A stretch of DNA of 64,000 nt, from NCBI GenBank assembly GCA_025617745.1, contig CM046856.1, forward strand, positions 34,032,208 to 34,096,207. Direction: 5' to 3'. Positions within the stretch are counted from its first letter, which is position 1. Each line of letters opens with the position of its first letter. A program made the position numbers and the translations under genes. Under the pieces are notes generated by a model. The model worked only from the letters and a program-made list of their open reading frames with translations, had not been told where the DNA came from and searched no databases. This DNA comes from Heliocidaris erythrogramma. Taxonomy: Eukaryota > Echinodermata > Echinoidea > Camarodonta > Echinometridae. Shown one piece after another: positions 43,274-53,290 of this stretch.

Positions 43274-44940
43274 TTCATTTTTTATTATGCCTCCGCCCAC
43301 CGAAGGTGGGTGCCGGAGGCATTATGTTTTAGGGTTGTCCGTCCGTGCGTCCGTCCGTCCGTGCGTCCGTCTTTCCCACTTCTCGTTACCGCGATATCTG
43401 AAGAATCATTTGAGGTAGGAACTCAAACTTGGTACTAGTATGTATCCCCATACGAAGATGAACTGATTAGATTTTGGGGTAAGTAGGTCAAAGGTCAGAG
43501 GTCACAGAGGTCAATTTACATGAAATTACATGAAATTCTTGGTTTTTAGCACCGTTACCGCGATATCTCAAGAACTGTTTGAGGTAAGACTTCAAACTTG
43601 GTACTAGTATGTATCCCTATACGAAGATGAACTGATTAGATTTTGGGGTAAGGAGGTTAAAGGTTAGAGGTCACAGAGGTCAATTTACATGAAATTCTTG
43701 GTTTTTAGCACCGTTACCGCGATATCTCAAGAACTGTTTGAGGTGAGAACTTCAAACTTGGTACCAGTATGTATCCCCATAGAAAGAGGAACTGATTAGA
43801 TTTTGGGGTAGGTAGGTCAAAGGTCAGAGGTCACAGAGGTCAATTTACATGAAATTACATGAAATTCTTGGTTTTTAGCACCGTTACCGCGATATCTCAA
43901 GAACTGTTTGAGGTGAGAACCTCAAACTTGGTACCAGTATGTATCCCCATAGAAAGATGAACTGATTAGATTTTGGGGTAGGTAGGTCAAAGGTCAGAGG
44001 TCAATTTACATGAAATTACATGAAATTCTTGGTTTTTAGCACCGTTACCGCGATATCTCAAGAACTGTTTGAGGTAAGTACTTCAAACTTGGTACTAGTA
44101 TGTATCCCTATACGAAGATGAACTGATTAGATTTTGGGGTAAGGAGGTTAAAGGTTAGAGGTCACAGAGGTCAATTTACATGAAATTCTTGGTTTTTAGC
44201 ACCGTTACCGTGATATCTCAAGAATTGTTTGAGGTGAGAACTTCAAACTTGGTACCAGTATGTATCCCCATAGAAAGAGGAACTGATATGATTTTAGGGT
44301 AGGTAGGTCAAAGTTCAGAGGTCACAGAGGTCAATTTACATGAAATTACATGGAATTACTGGTTTTTAGCACCGTTATCGCGATATCTCAAGAACTATCT
44401 GAGGTGAGAACTTCAAACTTGGTACTAGTATGTATCCCTATACGAAGATAAACTGATTAGATTTTGGGGTAAGTAGGTCAAATGTCAGAGGTCAATTTAC
44501 ATGGCATTACATGAAATTACTGGTTTTTAGCCTCGTTACTGCGATATCTCAAGAACTGTTTGAGGTAAGAACTTCAAACATGGTACTAGTATGTATCCCC
44601 ATACGAAGATGAACTGATAAGATTTTGGGATAAGGAGGTCACAGAGGTCAATTTACATGAAATTACATGAAATTCTTGGTTTTTAGCACCGTTACCACGA
44701 TTTCTGAAGAACTATTTGAGGTAAGAACTTCAAACTTGGTACCAGTATGTATCCCCATAGAAAGAGGAACTGATATGATTTTGGGGTAGGTAGGTCAAAG
44801 TTCAGAGGTCACAGGTCAATTTACATGAAATTACATGAAATTACTGGTTTTTAGCCTCGCTATCAAATATTTCTAGAACAGTTTGAGCCATCAACTGAAT
44901 TTAGGCGGAGGCATATAGGAGACGCAGTCGCATTCATCTT
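43274..44940 (+). repeat. Tandem-array element T3, about ten units of 156-170 bp
   Basis: It starts ATGCCTCCGCCCACCGAAGG, then GTCCGTGCGTCCGTCC. Units follow beginning near CACCGTTACCGCGATATCTC at about 43386, 43551, 43710, 43880, 44041, 44201, 44371, 44532, 44688 and 44850 (degenerate). It ends AGGCGGAGGCATATAG, an inverse of the start, so the array lies between short inverted ends. Units contain AACTTGGTACTAGTATGTAT and AGGTCAATTTACATGAAAT. No spacer-repeat pattern. Class unknown. Confidence 0.85.
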
Positions 44941-45507
44941 GTTATTATTGGGTTTTTTTGTGAATGGACTTTGCTTTAAAAAATCTGAAGATGATCTTAA
45001 GAGAGGTTTTGTGACATACAGCTATCTAAATAGAGGCTGTTCAATTAGTTCAATGTCCAAAAGATATGGTGTTTACTGATATGATTAGAGATGTACGGAA
45101 TGCGTGTGTGTGTGTCTGTGTGAGAGCCAAAGAAAGAGAGGGAAGGGCTCCCCTGAAAAACAAAATACACATCAAACGACCTTCTTCTTTTTTTGCTTGT
45201 CAGAAAATTTTGGAGTAAATAGACACCCAGAAATGACTTTTTTTTTCCTTTTTTGCTTGTCGGGAAATTTTCAGAATATCGAGTCCCCTCCTTCACAAAA
45301 TCCTGGATCCGGCACTGATATGAGTTTGGTTTTTACTTGTTCTAAAATTTTCAGCTAACTGTAGGACGGCAAAGTCGAACAACCCCATTCGAAATGTTCA
45401 AACGATACCCCTCGGGGGTGAGTATACTACATGATAAAATATTTATGTCCTTTACACTTTAAACAGTCCATTCACGGGCGTAAATCTGAAAGAATTTCTT
45501 TTCAGTT

Positions 45508-45688
45508 GGGGGGGGGGGGGGGGCGCAGAGGCGGCGGTATGTTGGGCTCGGACAATGAAAGAAGGGGTGCACCTTTTGTTTGGCGGACAAAAGGGTGCCC
45601 CTCCACTGTCCGAGCCCGACGTTCCGCCGTCTCTGCTGGGGGGGGGGGGGGGGGGGGGGGGGGGTGACCATTCATGGAGAACAAATCC

Positions 45689-45724
<36 letters not shown>

Positions 45725-45773
45725 ACCACATAGAACCCCCCCCCCCCCCCACCCCCCCCCCCCCCCCCCCCCC
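45508..45773. repeat. Extreme G and C block with palindromic core
   Basis: G16 (45508-45523), a palindrome 45525-45636 with arms containing GGGCTCGGACA and TGTCCGAGCCC, G27 (45638-45664), C35 (45690-45724), a C15 run and C22 (45752-45773). The proline and glycine open frames are artefacts of these runs. Confidence 0.9.
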
Positions 45774-47404
45774 ATGAAAGAAGGAATGTACGGAATTACG
45801 TCAGTGAGTCCATTACTGATATGTTCATTATCTGTAACGACTTTAAAAGCACTGATCGAGGAACAGTGTTATAATAATGGATTTGAGAGTTATAAGCCTC
45901 GTCATATCTTTCGGAGTAAATGCTAATAACGCTTTCCACAAATTAAGATTCACACAAGGAAAAAAGCAAAAGAAACTAATTAAATTCTTTGTATTCCGTA
46001 ATCGAAAAAAATATATAACATGTACAATATAACAAATTATGGTTGGATAAACACAGCCCATTTTACAAATGTTTTCAAACTTAGGGACACCTTTACCAAG
46101 GCCCTATCTGTAACGAGTTATTGTATATCAAAAGCCAAAATGTAGGTTGCGTACATCAGTTGATGCTATGTTGAGCAAACTCGGGCAATCTTTAGGTTAA
46201 GCCCTACCCACTAGTAACCACAATGGTAAAGATATAAATGAAATTTGAAGACGTTTGTGCACTGTACTGTTGCGGTAAATTTTTTTTTTCAGTATTACAT
46301 CAGTCATCTCGACCTCCTTTTTAAGTATATGTCGAGGGCAAAAACACATACATGCCATCAGACACTTAAAATACTTATTTCTGTACAAAATACCCATGCA
46401 CTATAATACTGGGATGTTTTATAGTGTTTATGCTAAAATCATTCCAAAAACACCCGACGTACGGCCACAACACATATTCAGACACATGGCGTGAAGGGTA
46501 TCTGTAGTTTTAGACTTTGTTCAGTTTAATGAGAAAATCAATAGTTCACTTCATATTCATTTTCGTTCTCGTAATGCTTCCCGATATACATGGAGTGCTT
46601 TGGGCGTTTTTATCAACGCTAAACTTACACAACGGTATAATTATTTCAGGCTAGTTATCTTCCAATTATTTACTGCATACTTATATTTATACTTCACATC
46701 AATATTCCTTTTCCACTGTATATTTTTTTTCAACTGCTGTCCACTGATAAATAAGTTGGAGCTAAAGTTGTCATGTCAATATGAAATGCGATTTTACTCA
46801 ACAAAACTGATTCTCAATGTTGGTATAAAGTCTTGGAACACATGTCAATTCCCATAAAATCCTACCTTTCCTACACAAGCCTAAATAGGCCTGTACATTG
46901 TGTATCAAAAAAAGTATATCCAACTTTGATACCTTCCAATTAAAATATTATAACCGATGTGACTTTGAAATTTATTTCATGGTAAAGAGAAACTTATTGC
47001 CTGTTCAGTGGTACCTCATTCATGACATTTCTGTGATGGATGACTGAGCACCGGGATTTTTAAAAAAGTGTTGTCAAAATCTCCTTGTTCCAAGTTTGGG
47101 CTGAAGCAACGAATGTGGGTCAATTAAGCCATATTAATGTGTTACTTTAGTCTCGAATCATTTTAATTCTCCTTTGTGCTTCAATGCTTCATTGTTCAAA
47201 GTAACCCAGTGTATCTAAGCTTTCAAATGACCTTGTTTCAATCCATATGATAATCTTCAAATTATTTTAACCGCCTTATAACTTCTTGTCTCGTGATAAC
47301 TAAAAACTCTTCTGCTCATTTGTTTATTGCACCATTTCACCTGCATAAGGTGCACATGGTGTTTTTCGCGAATAGCACATGAACTCAAAGGCTTACTGAC
47401 TTAA

Positions 47405-48277
47405 AGGGGAATGAACCCCAAAATATAAATGTGCTTATATTCAAAGATGTAATCCATTTCTTCTTGTTGTCCTACGTAGTTTTGCGTTAAAATATACGAG
47501 ATGGGTATAAATCAAGATTTTCTCTGCAAGATTTATCGTCTGCTAGCTATACCCGGGGGCTGCCATTTTCTTCATGTGTATATAAAGATATTTTTAATCC
47601 GAATGAAAAATTGTCTTTCTTCCTGATACAAAATTCCATTTGATATTTAAAATATTTAACAGATATATACATATATTCTAAAACGGAAATGTGTTTTATA
47701 TTTCTTTGAAAATTACGATTTTACTCAATATAATTTTTCTTGATTCTATGACGTACGCGACGGAGAGAATTAATTCAAAATTTATGAATGATGACTTTCC
47801 CGATCGTCAATAGTGACAAACTATGCATTCACCTGCTTTGAGATGGACTTCAAAAGTCAGAAAGCGCGTTGTATAAATTATGTTCTGCTCTGCCAGGCAA
47901 GACCAGGATATCGATTTCTAGTTAGCAAAACCAGAGAATTTAAAAAGAAATCTATAAATTTCACTTTTAAAGTATATGTATACACCTGTTATGCATTTTC
48001 CATCATATATGGGGATTTTGTTAAAATGAAGAGAAACAATTTAGCTCGTGGATTAAAAAATATCTTCCTGCCCGGAACGGTTTCCAATGGTTCATGTACA
48101 ACTCCATGTCATCAAGAAAATGGCAGCCCCCATGAAGTGTTAGCAGATGATACCGTGTGCTAGAATGTCTTCATTTGAACCCTTTCTGATATTTTATTTC
48201 TAAAGTGATACAGGTCAAAGATTAAGAATATATTACACCTTTGAACATAACATTTATATTCTAGTGTTAATTCTCCT
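47405..48277. mobile_element. TTAA-flanked element, 873 bp, related to the THAP element
   Basis: TTAA at 47401-47404 and 48278-48281; ends AGGGGAATGAAC and inverse of AGGAGAATTAAC. Inverted subterminal blocks carry GGGGGCTGCCATTTTCTT and CGTCTGCTA, as in 1280-1825. It holds a 116-codon open frame at 47813-48163 with no recognisable domain. Confidence 0.8.
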
Positions 48278-48597
48278 TTAAAGACTAAAAAGAAGAAAAA
48301 GAGCAATAAGAGGGATACATGTATTGAGAATTACCAAGGTAATTGACAGCAGACTTTCAAGAAAAAAGATACTCTTCCCAAATAAATATTGTCCATTTTG
48401 AATGACTCGGTAAAAAGGCTTACCTTAAAAAAGGGATGCGGATAAAATCAAGATTGTTATGGCAAATAAATTATCAAAAATTTAGCTTGTAATAAGCCCT
48501 TTCTTGAGTTTGAGTTGAAACACCTTTTCTATTCAAATTCACAAAATCATCTGAAAATAACTCAGCAATTGTTTTCCAACTGAAGGAACTAATGCAT

Positions 48598-48840
48598 AAT
48601 AGACCGCTTCGGTAATGCATATTTTATGCATATTTTATGCATACCTTTCAAACAAGGGTTGTTTTTGACAACTTGAAAGCTTGCCGGAGGCTTTCCTGAC
48701 ATAGCAACAAATAATGTATGCAAAATGGATTCCAAGCATTGGGGCTCATTTATAAAAAGCAGGTTCATGGAATAGCTCGTCACTAGGTGCTCAGACAAGA
48801 TAAGTGCATAAATTTGTATACATTACAGAAGCGGTCTATT
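48598..48840. mobile_element. Small MITE, 243 bp
   Basis: AATAGACCGCTTC at the left, GAAGCGGTCTATT at the right, perfect 13-bp inverted ends. Next to the left end ATGCATATTTT is repeated three times. It abuts the right arm of the outer element. Confidence 0.75.
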
Positions 48841-49563
48841 GGATTGACTCACACTCGTTGCTTCAGCCCAAACTTGGAACAAGCGGAATTGACAATACTG
48901 CTTGAAAAGCCTGCTGCTCAGTCATCCGTTGCAGCAAAGTTATGAATAAGGTATCATTACACAGAATATAAGTTGCTCTTTACTATGAAATAAAGCTCAA
49001 GTTCACAGAGGTTATAACTTTTTAATTAGAAGCTACCAAATTTGGGTATACTTTTTTTATACGCTCTGTATATTCGCCCTGCCGGGAGCTGACATTTCTT
49101 GCCCAAATATCAACCTTCCTGGGTCTGAAATTTGCGAATTATCGAAGCGAGTGAGCAAAATTTTTGTCACAGTTTTTTTAGTGAAAAATGTAATTTTTGT
49201 GATAGGAATATACTAAATTGAATGAAATACTGTATAAAATGATACCATCTCACTTTCTAAATAAACATTGTACATTTAATTTATTATATTAATCTCTGAT
49301 TACATTGGGATAACTGCCTCGACATACAAAACAAATGATTTTTTTTTCAGTATTCCTCTATTTCATTTCGATCGATCAATTACGGTGTAACTCTTCACTT
49401 GTTGGCTTTTCAAATTGTCTGCTTACATTTTCATTTGTTTGTTTTCATTTGTTATATATATAGTTTTCTTCAGTTGAACTTTGTATTGTATTTACTGTTC
49501 TGTATATTTTGGTTTCCAATAAGAACTTAATATGATCCTGCATGCATGCCAGTGATTAGCGTA

Positions 49564-50651
49564 ATATAGGTTTTCCCGGTCAATTTCGCAGATTTGTCAT
49601 TCAATTTGATAAGGGAGTCATTCAAATTCGCGAAAAAGATCTGTGCCATGAAATTTATCATTCAAATTCATTTTGAGGTCATTCAAATTCGCACTTCGGT
49701 CAAGACATTTAGCGTTTACATCATTCAAATTCAAATATGCGTGGAGAGCATTCAAATTCGCTACCTCGCTTGGAAGCGTCTTTTCGAGCATTCAAATTCG
49801 CACGTGGGCATTCGAATTCGTAATGAGTTCATTCAATTTAGCATGTATTTAGCGTTTGTGTGTTTTTGCTCATCTATAAATAAAGAGATACATTGGCCAA
49901 CATGACATAGGCCTACTATACAAAGGAAACATTATATATATAACATAATTCATGATAACTACATGTACGTTATGAATAACATTTTTCAGAGTATACATTG
50001 ACAGCCAACACAGTGACACACTCACTATATATATATATATAGTTAGACATGAAAAAGAATAAAAATCAATCAAGAAAATAAATGAAAAAAAATAAAAATC
50101 AATCAAGAAAATGTGCAATTCTGCAGGCACTATAAACGTTAGAAATGAAGAACAAAAATTCCTAGAACTAAATTTCAAAATGATGATAAATCAGAAGAAA
50201 ATAAAATAAAAATAATAAATCAGAAGAAAAATAAAAGAATGTTATTGATTATAGAAAAACACACCCATGTGTGCAGAAAACTCATAAGGAAAGAATGAAA
50301 ATACCAAATAATTATCAACTGACAAAATTTACTGGAACTACATTTGATTTTGAATGCTCAACGTGTTAAGTTGAATGATCCGAAATGAAATTGAATGCTG
50401 GAATAACAGTATTGCGCAATTCCCTTGCCATTCTTTGCTAAATATTGAATGAACGTTTTGCGAACTAGGTGCATTTAGTGCGAATTTGATTGACAAAAAC
50501 TTAGATTCAAATGACATAAATACAAATTCGAATGATATGAAAATGAATTTGAATTACAAATCGGCTGTGCGCGACCTAAATCCTTAAAATTGAATGCACG
50601 CAAAATGAAATTGACTGACGATCTTACGAAATTGACCGGGAAAACCTATAT
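49564..50651. mobile_element. TA-flanked transposon with mirrored 12-bp motif arrays (1,088 bp)
   Basis: TA at 49562 and 50652. Perfect inverted ends of about 25 bp beginning ATATAGGTTTTCCCGG. The left 270 bp contain CATTCAAATTCG or a close variant about nine times, all in one direction; the right 310 bp contain the inverse (CGAATTTGAATG-like) a similar number of times. The middle (49860-50330) is AT-rich without a product. Confidence 0.85.
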
Positions 50652-50659
50652 TACTACAT

Positions 50660-52330
50660 TGTAATATGCATATGTTCATTGCGTGTATTCATTCTTCGAA
50701 CTTTTTAAATGTTACCGTAATGTGATTATGCATTTGTATACCAAGTTTTAATTAGAATTGAAAATAAATGATACTTACTAAATGTGAGGTGATGGTTTCC
50801 CAAATGATGTTTGCCCATTCTCGGGGGGGGGGGGGGGGCTGCAGCCCCTCCTCTCCCGCCTAGTATACATTTTTTTTAATGCCTGCAATATTCATCACAG
50901 TCGATGTGCCGTGCATGGACTTTAATCACTGGCATGCATGCAGGAACATGTTTAGTTCTTATTGCAAACCCAAATATGCTACTGCTAGAATTAGACTGTC
51001 AAAACATTGACAGAATGACGAGCTTACATTACCTATATAAATTCATCACACAAGCATGACTTGATAAATATGATGTTACTTTAAATCGCCAGTATGATAC
51101 CTTGAGGACAATTGCACATGTCATAAGTAAGTATTTATTATGTTCAGACCAATATATATACAATACTTCTTTGATATCATTAATTTACATTTGGAATGCT
51201 TTCGAAGTGATTAGAACAAAAATAATATTTCAACCCATTCATTTACGTTCCGATAGAGTGAATGTATTTGTATTTTTGTGCAAATATGCGGGAACATTTC
51301 TTTTTCGATCAGCTGAATATTAAAATATATAGGCCTAGGCCAGCAGAGCTGACCCTTATACACATTAATACCTTTCATACACTCAAAATATTTATCCCAA
51401 ACAATTTGGACAATGTGCGATAGAGCATCAAGGTAAAAAATTCTAGGTCATTGGAACGAACAAATAAAAAAGTACGGTAATAATACTAAATATATGTAGT
51501 AATATAATGGATCTTATAGAACAACATAAAGTAAGTATCAACTAAATTCGGATTTCTAGATTCAAGAAAACCCGAACCTGAATTAATTTATCAAAGCCTG
51601 ATTTAGCGTAGCCAGTATTCAGTTGTGTGTGTCATCAAGTTGTCATTCAGAGTAAAAAGCAGTGAATTGAGTGTCGATCGGGTGGGGGGGGGGGGGGGGG
51701 CACAGGTTAAAAAAAGGGGGAAGGTTTCACACATTGATAGGGAACAAAGGTCTAAAAAATGACTGACAAGAAGAAAAAAAATAAGTTATCAAATGTGTCT
51801 ACACGTGTCATATGTATATGATTATATCTTTTAAAAAATATCTGACAACCAACCAAACAAACAAAACAACAACGGCGTAGGGTAAAGGTTTTTAACCAGA
51901 TGTGTATTTTAGAATAGCAGATTTTGTTTGAGCGGAAGCGCGTATCGCCATTGCCCCCACCCCCCCCCCCCCTTCCGCCACTAACAATGATATGTCTTGA
52001 ATTAGAAAGTTTTTACTTTGCAAGATATGTCATGTTACTTTGTGGCAATAGTGAAGCCTTTTTTCCAAATTGCAATGGTAACAAATTCACGATATTGCAC
52101 GTGAATATATATTTCATGATTTCATGATTGAGAATTATTGACTCAGGGCCTCGATGAGAAAGGAGTCTACATGATTTTGCCATACCGGTAATTATGACAC
52201 TAACTGCTTTTACACAAAATCTTCAAGGTAGTCAGCTTCTTCGTGGGGGAGTATGAGGGGGTTAAAGTATGCACCCCCCCCCCCCCCCACCCACACCCCA
52301 TCCCCCGCCCCACACCCCATCCCCCGCACA
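50660..52330. other. Intergenic, no gene
   Basis: AT-rich. G/C runs at about 50823, 51683, 51959 and 52274 with GGCGGA/TCCGCCACT scraps. No exon or complete element seen. Confidence 0.5.
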
Positions 52331-52335
52331 CACAA

Positions 52336-52602
52336 AATAAGAAAAAGAAGAAGAAGAAGAAGAAGAAGAAGGAGAAGAAGAAGGGGAAAGGGAGAAGGAG
52401 GAGGAGGAGAAAGAAGAAGAAGAAGAAGAAGAGAAGAAGAAGAAGCAGAAGAAGAAGAAGAAGAATATCGAAGCAGAAGAAGGAGGAGCAGAAGAAGAAG
52501 GAGAAGAAGAAGATGAAGAAGGAGCAGAAGAAGAACGAGAAGAAGAAGGAGAAGAAGAACAAGAAAAACAAGAAGAAGTACAAGAAGAACAAGAAGAAGC
52601 TA
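52336..52602 (+). repeat. GAA/AAG trinucleotide tract, about 265 bp
   Basis: Almost pure purine strand, mostly AAG with GGA and CAG interruptions. Lysine- or leucine/phenylalanine-rich open frames here are artefacts. Confidence 0.95.
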
Positions 52603-53086
52603 GATGGAATGGCGCTCCCCCCCCCCCCCACCTCTTTTGTTTATATATTCATTCATGCAGGTGACAGGACAGACAATAATTTACCATGCTGAGCTCTATT
52701 AATCATAACCGATATAATGTCAATCTATATAGATGTACGTTGCAATATAGAGCACTTAGAAAACGATCATCAGACCAATGACGTAGAGAGAGACGCGGGG
52801 GGGGGGGGGAGGAGTGACAAGAGCAAAAAACAAAGAGAAAGAGGCAGGATTAAAAATTCTATAGAATGCATAACGAAAATAAATTAAATAATCTGAAAAA
52901 TAGATATTACACATCACGCGAGACCGACACCCAACCGACAATATACCTAACAAAAAATAATAATACACCGATGGCCACGAATCGGTCAGTGACCTCAGTT
53001 TGGAATCGGTTTGGAGTCGGTCTGGCGGTGTGACTGATATGTAAGGCATTATATTTTCCGAATTCCGATAGTTCTACTCTTTTTTT

Positions 53087-53290
53087 TTACTTCTTTCCTT
53101 TGTCATGTTTGTTCTTCTTTTTCAGGACGCCCTCTTCTTGCGACGGTTGCCATCGTAGATCTCTCGCGAGGAAAGCTTGTCGCCATGGTAACGAGTCATA
53201 GTTGGTTAGCTCTCCTCCGAAGATGTCAGGGAGGATGGACGGCGAGAGGTATTCATGGAGGGTTTCGTAATTCTGCCCGTGTAACTGGAC
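53087..53290 (-). CDS. TTPA-like exon 4 and stop
   Basis: CCTATAG acceptor, 204 nt to TAA (53089-53087). Encodes VQLHGQNYETLHEYL, SPSILPDIFGGEL and a charged end KKKNKHDKGKK. The LHGxNxxxLH and ILPxxFGG motifs close the CRAL-TRIO domain. Confidence 0.9.
   Translation of the reverse strand, partial: VQLHGQNYETLHEYLSPSILPDIFGGELTNYDSLPWRQAFLARDLRWQPSQEEGVLKKKNKHDKGKK

Larger units (their letters stand above)
46893..49075. mobile_element. Long-TIR element with two elements nested inside (about 2.2 kb)
   Basis: About 230-bp inverted ends: 46893-47130 and 48841-49075, sharing AAAAAAAGTATA, ATTTCAT(G/A)GTAAAGAG, TGGATGACTGAGCA-like and GTTCCAAGTTTGGGCTGAAG blocks, by eye about 70 percent alike. 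Nested inside are a TTAA element (47405-48277) and a small MITE (48598-48840). No transposase seen. Confidence 0.7.

Noticed and set aside
43386-44900. CRISPR-like regular repeats
   Set aside because: Units are contiguous, diverged and 156-170 bp long without unique spacers; the gene context is eukaryotic.
45452-45926. Proline- and glycine-rich open frames on both strands
   Set aside because: They are translations of G and C homopolymers.
47813-48163. 116-codon open frame inside a TTAA element
   Set aside because: No domain or motif recognised, and part of it lies in the element's inverted flank, so I do not call it a gene. It could be reconsidered if other copies keep the frame.
52200-52692. 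Lysine/glutamate-rich (+) and phenylalanine/serine-rich (-) frames of about 145 codons
   Set aside because: They are translations of the GAA trinucleotide tract.
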